Shown piece after piece: positions 31,941-43,779 of a DNA stretch of 64,000 nucleotides. How positions within the stretch are numbered: the stretch's first letter is position 1; each line of letters starts with the position of its first letter. The stretch lies in NCBI RefSeq assembly GCF_000143415.4, contig NW_003314335.1, forward strand, positions 464,113 through 528,112, given 5' to 3'. Made by a program: the position numbers and the translations under genes. Source of the stretch: Selaginella moellendorffii (Eukaryota; Streptophyta; Lycopodiopsida; Selaginellales; Selaginellaceae). The notes beneath the pieces are model-generated. The model was given only the letters and a program-made list of their open reading frames with translations. It was not told the DNA's origin and ran no database searches.

Positions 31941-34474
31941 TCACTCATCGTCTTGGTTGTCTTCCTTGTAGAGCTTCACCATGTCATCGATTCGCAAGAT
32001 GGTGATGGCGGCTTCGGTGGCAAACTGGATCGAGGCGGCGGGGTCAGAAGCGAGAAACAAACATATAGTGGATTTAACCTGTATGATCTTGAGCTTGCTC
32101 ATTGCCGGCTCCAAAACACCCGCCTCCAGGTTATTCCTCACAGCTCCTTTCAGCAGATCCAAACCAAAACTGGAAAAAAGCACGAACACAATGCTGTAAG
32201 AATCGCCGGCGTTCCTGGGATGGCAAGCTTCTTACCCCGCGTAGTGCTGCTTGTCGGGCTTGGTCTGCGCAGTGTGGTGGTACGCGCGGAGCTTGGCAAC
32301 CAGCTCTGTTGAGTCCTTGGCGGCATTCACTGACAAAACCTTCACGGGGAAAGATAGAAACGTTAATCGCGGCAAGCAAACACGCATTCTAAGACAAACC
32401 TTTGGAATCACAAGGAGCGCTTCAGCAAACTCCGCAATCGCCAGCTGCTCACGCGATCCCAGAGTTGTGGCCAGATTTTCCAGGTACACCGACAATGCAG
32501 CCTCGACAGCACCACCTCCAGCAACGACCTACGAGGTAGTCAGTACAAACACAAAGACGTCCTAAGTTCACATACCGCACTAGATTCCAGTGTACGCTTC
32601 ACAATACTCAACGCGTCATGCATGGACCGATCCATTTCATCGAGCATATAGTCATTCGCACCGCGGAGAATGATTGAGACCTGTCACAAAACAGCAGAAG
32701 TTCTAGCACCACGAAAGGAGAAGTATAACAAGGCTCACAGCTTTTGTGCTCTTGGCTCCTTTAACCATAATCACATCATCATCGGCCACATGTTCCTCGG
32801 CTACTTCTTCAGCATGACCAAGGTAAGAAGGGTCAAATGACTCGCCGCCTTCCATATCGGCCAGAGTAACAACCTGATAGAATGGAGATTCGCTTCAGTA
32901 AATTCCTTGAAATTATACTCAATCCCACCATTGTAGCACCAGTTGCCTTGGCCACATGCCGCAGGTCCTCCTTCCGAACACGGCGTACAGCTATTGCTCC
33001 TGCTTCTACAAAATACTGAGATCACAGATCCTTAGTCTCGTTTCAAAAGAGAATCGCTGAGCCATACCTTTAAAGACATATCATCTATTCCTTTCGTAGT
33101 GAGAACGACATTAGCACCGGCCTTCAAAATCTTTTGAATCCTTTCTTTTGTAATGTCCGATTCCCTGTAGAAGATAGAAAAGTCAGACCAGATAACAAAA
33201 AAGAAAAAAAAAAAAAGAAGAGCTATTACCTTTGCCGAATCTTCTCCAGCTCACGTGGATCGGTGACTAGAACTTGCACACCCATTTGCATTTTGGACTT
33301 TTGAAGGTTGACATCTAGACACGCAATTCTTGCCGGGTAAACCCGCTGTGGCATGCCTTGTGCAGCACGTCCGGTATTGAGAGCATACCCATTTAACAGA
33401 TAGCTATCCTTCCCGCTCTTTCCGTGAGCTTTCAAGATGTTAATAGACTGGAAATAATATTCGTCAGAATTTGCAGCAATGGGCAATGACAAACCTTAAT
33501 GGGATATTTCGTCTCCCCCTTCTCGTTAACAGTCTTCACAGCTTGTACAGCATCGACGACCTGGAAAAGAATTGACTAATCGATCTCGCGATGAAAGTGT
33601 TCTTTACCATTTTCGCGAAAAAGTCACTGTCTGTACCAATAATCTTAGACGACATGCTTGTTTTCGCGCAGTTTATTAGCGACTCCTTCCCAAGTTTTTC
33701 GACCTGCGTCCAAAACTTGAAAGGATCTGACTCACAATAGCAATGAATGGCAAAGTTCTAACCTTCACGGACAATCTCTCTTCGATATATTTGCACGATT
33801 CACGCATAGCAAGCTGCACGTTCCACTTGTGAAAATCTACACAGCACAGAACGCAATCGTGACATACCCTGAATCCACTAATGATAGAAGTAGGATGGAT
33901 TTTGTTCCGAACTAAATCGTTGGCCCTCTGAATTTTAGAAGCTTTATCACATAGTAGAAAAGAACGAGAGAGCCATTTTTACCTTCAAGAGCTCTGCCGC
34001 AATAATAACTACAGACGTTGTGCCATCTCCAACTTCTTTGTCTTGAAGCTCAGCTAGTTCCACCATAACCTGATGATTTAAACTATCAGCATTGCAGCAA
34101 ATAAAAGTGAAAGAACTAGAACCCACCTTAGCAGCAGGATGCTCGACTTCTAACATTTTCAAGATGGTCGCGCCATCGTTCGTCGTTGTAACATCGCCAA
34201 TATCGTCTACAAGCATCTGCGATGGAGATCACAGAACGTTTTTTCAAGAAAACTAAGAAAGAAGAAGCAGACCTTGTCAAGGCCGGTTGGCCCCAGAGAG
34301 CTCTTCACAATATTGGCAACGGCCGCGCAAGCCGTGACTGAAGATCGCCAGAAAGAATCAGTACATAAGGCCGAAATCCCACACTAGAGCGCGAAGAATC
34401 TCACCATTCTGTGTGCGCACATCGGCGCCGCTCTGCCGCTCGCCGAAAATGTCGAGCGTCTGCACCTGCGCCAT
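31941..34474 (-). CDS. CCT1: T-complex protein 1 subunit alpha (CCT1 chaperonin)
   Basis: Subunit alpha of the cytosolic CCT/TRiC chaperonin, which folds actin, tubulin and other proteins. Exon 1 starts at 34474 ([16 protein letters not shown]). Further exons give [35 protein letters not shown], the ATPase motif [38 protein letters not shown], and [20 protein letters not shown]. The last exons give [17 protein letters not shown] and [15 protein letters not shown], ending in [10 protein letters not shown] at 31941. About a dozen exons are separated by 50-100 bp introns. All conserved nucleotide-binding motifs are present and I see no break. Parts of this gene are duplicated as pseudogene pieces in the tandem array. 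The 5' end lies about 150 bp from the 3' end of the dehydrogenase gene on the same strand. Confidence 0.92.
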
Positions 34475-34620
34475 CACTCTCGCAGTCACAAGCTCAAAAA
34501 GAAACTAGGGCACAGAGGGATATTCCAGGAATCTTATTTACTAAGTGATTAAGATTAATTTAATTCAAGCGCAAAGGGATATTCCAAGATTATGGTTTAT
34601 TACAAAGTACCAGGTTAAGG

Positions 34621-36311
34621 TTAATTAAATTCGACTATGGCCCTGCCAAGGATTTGTCCTCTGTCCAAGGCATCAAACGTTTGGTTCACTTCTTCCAGAC
34701 CACATCGCTGCGTCACCCCGCTGCTTAGATTGATGGCTCCAATCTCCGCGAGGGTGACGAGCTCTGGAAGATCTTGTCTCGCTCGAGCTCCATAAGAACC
34801 GATGATTCTCACCTGTATAAACGAAACAAATTTGGATAAGAGGATCCAAGCCACCGCAGAGATTGAGATACCTGTCTACGAACAACGTGAACCATGTCGA
34901 ATTCGGCCGTAGTTCCAAACGAGGCGAGCCCGACCATCACAGCTCGGCCTCCATCGCGGACGCTCATGGCTGTTTGCTGGAAGGTCTTTGGCTTTCCCAG
35001 TGCTTCAATGGCAACGTCGACTCCTCTTCCACCGGTGAGCTCCTGGACGAACGGAAGACTGTAAGCGACCATTTACAATATACTTGAGAACTTGATTTAC
35101 CTTGATAGCTTCCACAGGATTTACTTTGGCTGAGTTCACGGTGTGTGTTGCTCCAAACTTCTTGGAGTTCTCCAGCTTTTTGTCATCGACATCAACTGCA
35201 ATAACTTGGCGAGCTCCAAACGCTCGAGCTAACTGCAAGCAGCTGTTCCAACCGTTGTTAAGAACATCGTGAACAAAAATAAGTTCTCTTTGTGCAGCAA
35301 ACCTGGATCCAACACCACCGATGCCAATCACGGATACGGTTTCGCCAGCACGTAAGTTGGCTGCATTCTTCACGGCTCCATAAGCTGTAAAAACTGCACA
35401 TCCCATTATCGCTGCGTCCGAGTAAGGCAGAGTAGAAGGTAGGACTGCTAATGCGTTGGAGGGAACTACACAATACTCAGCCATGCCTCCCATGCTGTAC
35501 ATATGAATCGGCTTTCCTGCACGAGAAAAAACCAAGAAAATCAGGAGAGCAAAGAAGCGATTTTTTCAAACCATTGCTCGCAATGAATAATCGAGTCTGT
35601 CCATCATAAAGAGCTCCTTTGCCTCTACTATACTTAAAGAAAGTCTCGCAGAGATCTTCTTGTCCCTGGAGTTACATGTTAGAATACTTTGAGGGAATTC
35701 TAGCTAAAACTCTTCACTTGCCTTGACGCAGTAGAAGCATCCTCCACAAGGCATGATGAATGCTCCGACTGCTCGTGCACCGATCGGGAGCCTGGATTTC
35801 GCAGCTTAAAAATCACTGAATCACTGACAATAAAAGAGTCACCCCTTTTAAGTTTCGCTAGAATACCTTTGTAGTGTAGCAGCATCCGTGTGTGGACCGT
35901 GCTCCACGATCTCTCCAGTCACTTCGTGGCCGAGAACTACTGGCAAGGGGAACGGCTGATCCTTCTTGATGATGTGCAAATCCGAGTGGCAAACTCCACA
36001 AGCTGCCCGATCCATGGAAATTTAGATCGATCGATCCAAACAATCCACATACCTTTCGTCTTGAGCAGCACCTCTCCAAATTTCGGCCGAGGCATTTGCA
36101 TATCCTCCAGCGTCATCGGCTTGCCGGGCTCCCACAGCACCGCGGCTCTCATTGTCGACGCCGTCCCGGCGGCTGTGAACTCTCGGCCATCGAGCGAAGG
36201 CGATGGCGCTAGCGTTGGCGCCGCCACTGCCGATCCGGATTCATAGCGGCAGCCCTGGAAATTTGACAACCTAAGGAGCAGCGATCTAAACCCTTGGCGC
36301 CCTTGGAGCAT
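34621..36311 (-). CDS. mitochondrial-type zinc alcohol dehydrogenase (HER2-like)
   Basis: Medium-chain zinc-dependent dehydrogenase resembling Arabidopsis HER2 (At5g63620), an oxidoreductase linked to the response to (E)-2-hexenal. The start at 36311 adds a basic, hydroxylated N-terminus (RQGFRSLLLRLSNFQGCRY) that suits an organellar presequence. Visible motifs are catalytic zinc ligands in CGVCHSDLH and LGHE, the structural zinc lobe CGGCFYCVKGQEDLC with all four Cys, the MYSMGGMAEYC segment, the coenzyme-binding glycines VIGIGGVGSS, and IGSYGARARQDLPELV near the end. The stop is at 34621. About seven exons have short introns. It is divergent from the glycosyltransferase gene, with about 330 bp between start codons. 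Substrate not determinable from sequence. Confidence 0.88.
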
Positions 36312-36639
36312 TGCTTCCTTCCAGTGTGGATCGAAGCTGGCGCTTTCTTATCCAAATTGGTCTTTGGATCGAATCCCTTTAACTGAAATAATCTGGAGAA
36401 CGAATATTCACTGGATGGAATGAAATATTCGTTGTTTTATATTACTTTTGCCCTACACTAGAAACAGGAGGAGAGTCGTGAACGAATTTACACACGCGGG
36501 CGTCGTCAATCATGAGGGATTTGTCGCGGGAGCTAGTCATCGATCACAGGTATTGCGTGATTGCGCGACGCTGGATGATCGATCGCTGTCACAGATTACG
36601 AGGTTCTTGCGCCGGATTTCTTGGATCTCTTCTTCGTCG
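36312..36639. promoter_or_regulatory. bidirectional promoter region (dehydrogenase / glycosyltransferase)
   Basis: The two genes start 328 bp apart and point away from each other, so both promoters must lie here or inside the 5' leaders. The interval includes an AT-rich part at 36370-36450. No clear paired TATA box was identified. Confidence 0.5.
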
Positions 36640-38203
36640 ATGGAAGGCAAGGAGCCCGGATCCAGGGCATGGAGGCCAGCGCTGGGATTGCCGGCGATCT
36701 TCCAGCTCGCGCTCGCGATCTTCACCGTGTGCTTCTTGATCCAGCAGCTGCGTCCGCCGCCGAGCAATGCGAGCTACGATCGAGCGATGGATCGCCGGCG
36801 CGAGCGAGGGCAAGATCAAGATCAAGAAGATCAAGAAACGCGGCTGGGCAATATCCTCTTTGGGATCGGGGCGGCGTCGAGCGTTCTTGAGAGGAGGAAA
36901 GATTTCATCAAGGCGTGGTGGAGGCCCGGCCAGACTCGCGGATTCGTCTTCGTGGATCAGCCGCCGCCGCTGGCCGAGTCTTTCTGGGACAATTCCTCGC
37001 TCCCGGAGCTCCGGATCTCGGAGAGCACCGCGCGATTCAGGTACACATTCCCGAGAGGGCGGCGATCCGCCATCCGGATCTCCAGGATCGTCTCGGAGAT
37101 GTTTCGGATGGGGCTGCCCGGCGTGAGATGGTTCGTTCTTGGCGACGATGACACGGTCTTCTTCGTTGACAACCTCGCCCGCATGCTCGCCAAGTATGAC
37201 CACACCAAGTTCTTCTACGTGGGATCCAGCTCCGAGAACCATCTCCAAAATGTGAGAGGCTTCTCGTCCTTCATGGCCTATGGAGGAGGGGGATTCGCGA
37301 TAAGCTACGCGCTGGCCGAGGCACTCGCAGCGATGCAAGACGATTGCCTCGAGAGGTACCACTTTCTCTACGGGAGCGATGATCGGATCCAGGCTTGCAT
37401 GGCCGAGCTGGGCGTGCAGCTCACTCGAGAGCCCGGATTCCACCAGGTAAAACTCTCTCAATCGTGTTTCTCTCTTCCTCGATCGTCTAAAGTTTGTTCT
37501 TTTGCTGCTCGTTCTTCCAGCTCGATGTTTTGGGCGATGCTTCTGGGCTTCTAGCAGCTCATCCCATCGCTCCAGCGCTCTCTCTACACCATCTCAACGT
37601 CATCCATCCGCTCTTCCCCAATGCAACGCAGCGGCAGTCCATCAATCGCCTCTTCTCGGCGGCAAGGATCGACCCGGCGGGGATCTTCCAGCAGTCGATT
37701 TGCTACGACAGACACAGGAACTTTTCGATCCAGGTATCGTGGGGCTACCTCGTAGAAGTTAGCCAGGAACTTATCTCTCCCAGGATCCTGGAGCTCCCGC
37801 TGAGAACTTTCGTGGGGTGGTATGGCGAGAGAAGTGAGCTGAGCTTCCCGTTCAAGACGAGGGCCCTGCCGGTGGATCTCTGCCAGAGGCCCGTGAGGTT
37901 CTACATGGAATCCGTGAAGAGCAGCAGCAATGGCAGTGGAATCTCTGTGAGCAATTACGTCAAGAGTGAGGCGCCGGCGGCCGCGGCTTGCTCGAGCTTG
38001 CTTGGGGTCGAGACGATCTTAGTGGACAAGGAAGCAAGCGATGAATCGTGGTACAAGGTATGTGTTCTTCATTGCTATATCGATCAAAGTTGGCTGATGA
38101 TCTGGGAAAAAAATTCTAGGCACCAAGGAGGCAGTGCTGCAAGATTCTTGAATCGAGAGAGGGAGGAGGAGTTGTTCGTCTAGAGATTCGTCAGTGTAGC
38201 TAG
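36640..38203 (+). CDS. Fringe-like glycosyltransferase (GT31/DUF604)
   Basis: Plant DUF604 family, related to Fringe-type beta-1,3-glycosyltransferases, probably a Golgi type II membrane enzyme. The start at 36640 (MEGKEPGSR) puts a single hydrophobic anchor, FQLALAIFTVCFLIQQL, at about residues 21-37. The catalytic region shows LGDDDTVFF, the DxD-type metal and sugar-nucleotide site, then YVGSSSENHLQN, GGGGFAISYALAEAL and DDRIQACMAELGV. After an intron at about 37446, exon 2 reads LDVLGDASGLLAAHP and continues through CYDRHRNFSIQVSWGY. A second intron at about 38057 leads to a short Cys-containing last exon ending at 38203. The acceptor sugar is unknown. Longer upstream reading to 36448 lacks support because it places the anchor too far inside. 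Confidence 0.85.
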
Positions 38204-38650
38204 TTCAGGATTTGGGACTAAACTGTAAATTTCGCTGAGAAGGAATTTAGTCAAGAGATTTACAAAGGCTTTCAGTCCCGGCAGAAGATTTTGACTGGTG
38301 GGAGTGTGATTTCTCTTTTGGAGCTGATATGATCAGTTTTTACACCGGAGTCATGCTTGGCGATCGAACGCTGGGTATGCTGGAAAGATCGAGAGAAATG
38401 TGGTGGATAGCCATTCTTGCAGCATTTGCCCGCAAGCGGCATTTTTATCTCGTCGGTGCTCTGCTTAGCAAGATGCCCAGTAAAGCTTTGAGTATTTGCC
38501 TCGCTGGCTCGCGAGGCTATTACTCCCGAGGCTCAAAGTGATTATCAGGTAGTGTTTCCTTGTTTCCTTCGTGTTACTATGGAGGAGGAGGAGATTAAAG
38601 TTCCCGCGCTATAAATACCTTGCCACCTTTTTTCGTCACGGGGCTTGGCG

Positions 38651-41600
38651 ATGGCGGAGGCCTCTGGGCTTGGGCCGTGCGAGCTGGGCGGCGACTTTAC
38701 CTTCGAGCGCAAGCACGGTGGCCAGCGATCCTGGACGGACGACGATGGTCTCGGCGGCTCGGCGTTTGGCGATGGCCACCACCGCGATCGAGGCGACGAC
38801 GATCTTCTCTGGGCCGCCCTGGAGAAGCTCCCAACTTATCGCCGGCTTCGCACGACTCTCCTGGAAGAACTCGAGGCTGGAGATCAAGATCAAGATCAAG
38901 GTATGTTGCTTTAGATCTTACTCTCTCGAGACGATCCAATAGAGCTTAAACTTTTCTCCAGGATCGACCAAGCACGTCATGGACGTGAGCAGCTTGACCC
39001 GGATGGAGAGGCAGAGGATCATCGAGAGAGCCTTCGCCACCACGGACCAAGACAACGAAACGCTGGTGGCGAGGCTGCGAGAGAGAATCCAGGCGGTGGG
39101 AGTGCAAATCCCGCGAGTGGAGGTCCGCTTCCAGAACCTCCGCGTCTCCGCCGACGCCTACGTCGGATCCAGAGCCCTCCCAACGCTCGTTAACTTCGTG
39201 AGGAACATTATCGAGGGCCTCCTAGCAGCGTCCGGGGTCCTGGCCTCGAAAAAACGCGAGATCCACATCCTGAAAGACGTGAGCGGGGTGGTGAAGCCGG
39301 GAAGGACGATGCTGCTGCTGGGGCCTCCCGGATCCGGCAAGTCGACGCTCCTGCGAGCTCTTGCCGGGAAGCTGGATCAAAGCCTCAAGACCACCGGAGC
39401 CGTCACTTACAATGGTCACAGCTTGGACGAGTTCGAAGCTCGGAGAACTTCCTCGTACATTAGCCAGGAGGACGATCACATCGGCGAGCTTACGGTCCGC
39501 GAGACGCTCGACTTTGCTGCTCGCTGCCAGGGAGTTGGATTCACGATCGATCTACTGATGGAGCTGCTGCGGCGGGAGAAGCGCGAGAACATCCGGCCGG
39601 ATCCATGCATCGACGCGTTCATGAAGCTGGCGGCGGTGGAGGGCGCGCGCCACAGCGTCCGGACGAACTACGTGATGAAAGTCCTGGGCCTGGAGATCTG
39701 CGCGGACACGGTGGTGGGGAGCGACATGCTGCGCGGCGTCTCGGGCGGGCAGAAGAAGCGCGTCACCACCGGGGAGATGATCGTCGGGCCCAAGAAGACG
39801 CTCTTCATGGACGAGATCTCCACGGGGCTGGACAGCTCCACCACCTTTCAGATCGTCAGGTGTGTCCGCAACTTCGCGCACTCGCTCGAGGGGACGGTGC
39901 TCATGGCGCTGCTTCAGCCACCTCCGGAAACATTCGAGCTCTTCGACGACGTCCTGCTCCTCGCCGAGGGTCACATCGTCTACCTCGGCCCCCGCGAGCA
40001 CATCCTCGACTTCTTCGCGAGCTTGGGCTTCCAGCTCCCGCCCCGCAAGGCCATCGCGGACTTCCTCCAGGAGGTGACGTCCCGGAAGGATCAGCAGCAG
40101 TACTGGGCGGACGAAACACGGCCTTACAGCTACGTCCCGGTCGCCACCATCGCCAGGGCTTTCAAAGGCTACGAAGTTGGCAAGGACCTCGGACTCCACC
40201 TCGGGTCCCCGTTCGAGAAGGAGTCCGGCCACCCCGCCGCGCTCACGAAGACCAAGTATGGAATCCCGCGCTGGGAGATGTTCAAGGCATGCACCGAGCG
40301 CGAGTGGCTTCTCATCAAGCGCAACCGGTTCCTCTACTCGTTCCGGACTGCGCAGGTCGCGTTCATGGCGTTCGTGGCCGGGACCTTGTTCTTGCGGACG
40401 AGGATCCATCCGGACAGTGAGAGCGATGGAAATCTCTACCTCGCCACGCTCTTCTACGCGCTGGTTCACATGATGTTCAATGGTTTCTCGGAGATGGCGA
40501 TCACGGTTCATCGGCTGCCAGTGTTCTACAAGCAGCGGGACAACCTCTTCTTTCCCGGCTGGGCGTTTTCGCTCCCAAGCTGGCTGCTCCGGATACCATA
40601 CTCGGTGATCGAGGGAGTGATCTGGTCGTGTATTGTCTACTACATGGTCGGACTGGATCCACAGCCGCAGAGGTTCTTCCGCTATATGTTCTTGCTGGTT
40701 CTCATGCACCAGATGGCTCTTGCGATGTTTCGCTTCATCGGTGCCGTGGGGAGGAACATGATCGTCGCCAACACGTTTGGATCGTTTGGGATTCTTATTG
40801 TTTTCCTCCTCGGGGGCTTCGTGATCGATAGAACTCACATACCAGGGTGGTGGATCTGGGCTTATTGGCTCTCGCCGCTCTCGTACGCCGAGAACGCGCT
40901 GGCCGTGAACGAGTTTGGAGCTTCACGGTGGGATAAGTCCGTGCATGGTGACGACGGAAAGCTCTACGTGAAGATCTTGAAGCCGAGGGGCCTCTTTGTG
41001 GAGAGTTACTGGTATTGGATCGGGATTGCGGTGCTGGTCGGGTATATAGTTTTGCTCCAGCTGCTGGGAACGCTCGCTCTCTCGTATCTCAATCCTCTCC
41101 GGAAGCCTCAGGCCGTGGTCTCGGAGGAAAGTTTGCGAGAGATGGCGGACAATGACGCGGAAGTTCGTGAGAGTCCAGTAGCGATCGAGGTTTTGCCAGT
41201 ATCGAATGGAGGAGGAGGAGTGACGAAGAAAGGGATGATCCTGCCGTTCCAGCCGCTGGCACTAACTTTCCAGAAGGTTTGCTACTTCGTGGACGTTCCG
41301 GCCGAGATGAGAGCCCAGGGAGTGACCGAGGACAGGCTCCAGCTTCTCCGGGACGTGAGCGGAGCTTTCAGGCCGGGGGTTCTTACAGCGCTCGTCGGCG
41401 TGAGTGGAGCCGGCAAGACGACTCTCATGGACGTTCTTGCGGGGAGGAAAACCGGGGGATACATCCAGGGCGACGTGAGGGTCTCCGGGTTTCCAAAGCT
41501 CCAGAAAACTTTCGCGAGGATCTCCGGCTACGTGGAACAAACGGACATACATTCCCCACAGGTGACCGTCTACGAATCGCTCGTTTACTCCGCGTGGCTG

Positions 41601-43073
41601 CGACTCCCGGCCGAGGTGGACGCCGCCACCCGCTATTCGTTCGTGGAGAAAGTCATGGAGCTGGTTGAGCTTGGCAACTTGAGAAACGCCCTCCTGGGAC
41701 TTCCAGGAACGTCGGGGCTGTCCACCGAGCAACGCAAAAGGCTGACCATCGCCGTGGAGCTCGTTGCCAACCCCTCGATTATCTTCTTGGACGAGCCAAC
41801 GTCGGGTCTGGACGCTCGAGCAGCTGCGATCGTGATGAGAACCGTGAGAAACACGGTGGACACCGGAAGAACAGTGGTTTGCACCATCCACCAGCCGAGC
41901 ATCGATATCTTCGAGTCGTTCGACGAGCTCCTGCTGATGACTCGCGGGGGCCGAGCCATCTACGTCGGCCCGCTGGGACTCCACTCCAAAACCATGGTCG
42001 ACTACTTCCAGTCCATTCCAGGAGTTCCTCCGCTGCGAGAAGGCTACAATCCAGCGACCTGGATGCTCGAAGTCACGAGCCCCTCGGCGGAGCTCCGGCT
42101 AGGCCAAGCCTTCGCGGACATCTTCCAGAACTCCATGCAGTACCAAGACAACGAGAAGTTGATCGAGTCACTGAGCTCTCCAGCTCCAGGATCCAAGGAT
42201 CTCGAGTTCCCGACCAAGTACTCCCTGGACTTTTGGAGCCAGTGCCGGGCTTGCCTGTGGAAGCAGCACTTGACGTACTGGAGGAACCCATACTACAACG
42301 TTGTCCGGCTCTTCTTCACGCTCGTCTGCGCGCTCATCTTCGGCTCAATCTTCTGGGGCGTGGGGAGGCACCGTGAGACGCAGCAGGACGTTTTCAACGC
42401 CATGGGAGTCTTGTTCGCGGCGGTGGTGTTCCTGGGAGTAAACAACGCGTCCAGCGTCCAGCCGGTGGTGTCCGTGGAGAGGACCGTGTTCTACAGGGAG
42501 AGGGCAGCGGGGATGTACTCGCCGCTGCCTTACGCATTCGCGCAGGGGGCGATCGAGCTCCCATACATCTTCGTCCAGACGCTCCTCTACGGCGTGGTCA
42601 CGTACGGCATGGTCCAGTTTGAGCTCTCGCTCGTCAAGTTCCTATGGTATCTCTTCTTCATGTTCGTCACCTTGGCGTACTTCACGTTATATGGGATGAT
42701 GGCAGTGGGGCTTACACCATCACAGCAGCTGGCTTCGGTGGTTTCCTCGGCCTTCTACTCGCTCTGGAACTTGTTCTCGGGGTTCTTCATCCCCAAGAGG
42801 AGGATCCCCGGGTGGTGGCTGTGGTTTTACTACTTGAACCCGGTCAGCTGGACGATCTATGGGCTGACGGTGTCGCAGCTCGGGGATGTGGAGGACGAGA
42901 TTGGAGTTGGAGATGGATTGGAAACGATGAGCGTCAAGGAGTTTCTGGAGCGATACTTCGGGTTTGAGGAGGGATTTGTGGGAGTTTGCGCGATGGTGAT
43001 TTTGGGGTTTATGCTGCTCTTCTGGCTCGTCTTTGCGTTCTCCATCAAGTTCATCAACTTCCAGAGGCGATAG
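38651..43073 (+). CDS. full-size PDR-type ABC transporter (ABCG)
   Basis: Pleiotropic drug resistance transporter, about 1453 residues, arranged NBD-TMD-NBD-TMD in the plasma membrane, where relatives export terpenoids, hormones or cuticle lipids. Exon 1 (38651-38900) carries [18 protein letters not shown], typical of the PDR N-terminus. A 61-bp intron follows, then one exon of 4.1 kb. NBD1 shows Walker [12 protein letters not shown], signature [14 protein letters not shown] and Walker [17 protein letters not shown]2 shows [51 protein letters not shown] and the H-loop TIHQPS. Two six-helix membrane regions follow the NBDs, the first with [12 protein letters not shown] and the second with [12 protein letters not shown]. 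It ends at TAG 43071-43073. A TTG just upstream of 38651 is not the start. No break was seen. Confidence 0.95.
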
Positions 43074-43224
43074 ATTTCATATACAAATTACGTGTACTGA
43101 GGATGAAGTCTACTTCTCTATTGTTTCAACACAGTTAAGATTTCACAACACCCATTTTTGAAGAATAGCTAGAAATTCCAAACTTTGCGGGAAGCGGCGA
43201 GATACAACCAACTGAGAATCGGAC

Positions 43225-43690
43225 TCATCTTCTTCTGTTCATCATGTGACGAGTGTTCCACATCCCATGGATGAGCTCAGTACATAAGGTCGTGGCAACG
43301 CAAAACAGAACAGGAGTCAAGTTTGGAAGCAGGGAGTATTGACGCATAGTCAGCCTCTCGTTTGGGTCTAGCTGGAGAATGAGATCCTCCGCATCCCCAC
43401 TAACATGTGTCCAGTCCAGGGCCCATGCCCCCGACATCCACCCTCTCGTCGTACTTTCCAAGAGAAGCCACCACCATGTATCTATCTGTCCCAATATTGC
43501 CTCACAGTCTCATATGCTCCTGCTTCCACACACCAAAGACCACCAACTTTACGTTGTTAAATATTTTTCTCCCAAGCGAACGTTGTCAGATTTTATGTCC
43601 CTGTGAGCCACGCCCATGCCGTACCATGCTCGCTCAAGTATATTCCGTGACGTGTACTTAGCTCCCCTTTCCCCCTCCTTTTAAGATTGC
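43225..43690 (-). pseudogene. kinase pseudogene of the array-kinase family
   Basis: Minus-strand readings give GMGVAHRDIKSDNVRLGEKY, then (in other frames) DRYMVVASLGKYDERVDV and LDWTHVSGDAEDLILQLDPNERL. These match array kinase segments GIAHRDINTANILLGIKE, the YDEMVDVWG region and LDWTDVSEEAKDLILQ. The frame changes several times and the N-lobe is missing. This relative keeps Lys in HRDIK, unlike the array genes. Confidence 0.75.
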
Positions 43691-43779
43691 TCCATTTATT
43701 CCTATACGGAAATCTGACCTTTTTTCCTTTCTCCCCTATAAAATCCATTGAAAGAAATAGGTCTAGACATTGTTCCCGG

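Noticed and set aside
36589-37461. Minus-strand frame of 290 codons opposite the glycosyltransferase.
   Set aside because: Shadow frame. The plus strand has the DxD motif and the membrane anchor.
39552-40838. Minus-strand frame of 428 codons inside the PDR transporter gene.
   Set aside because: Antisense shadow of GC-rich coding sequence. The plus strand carries complete ABC motifs.
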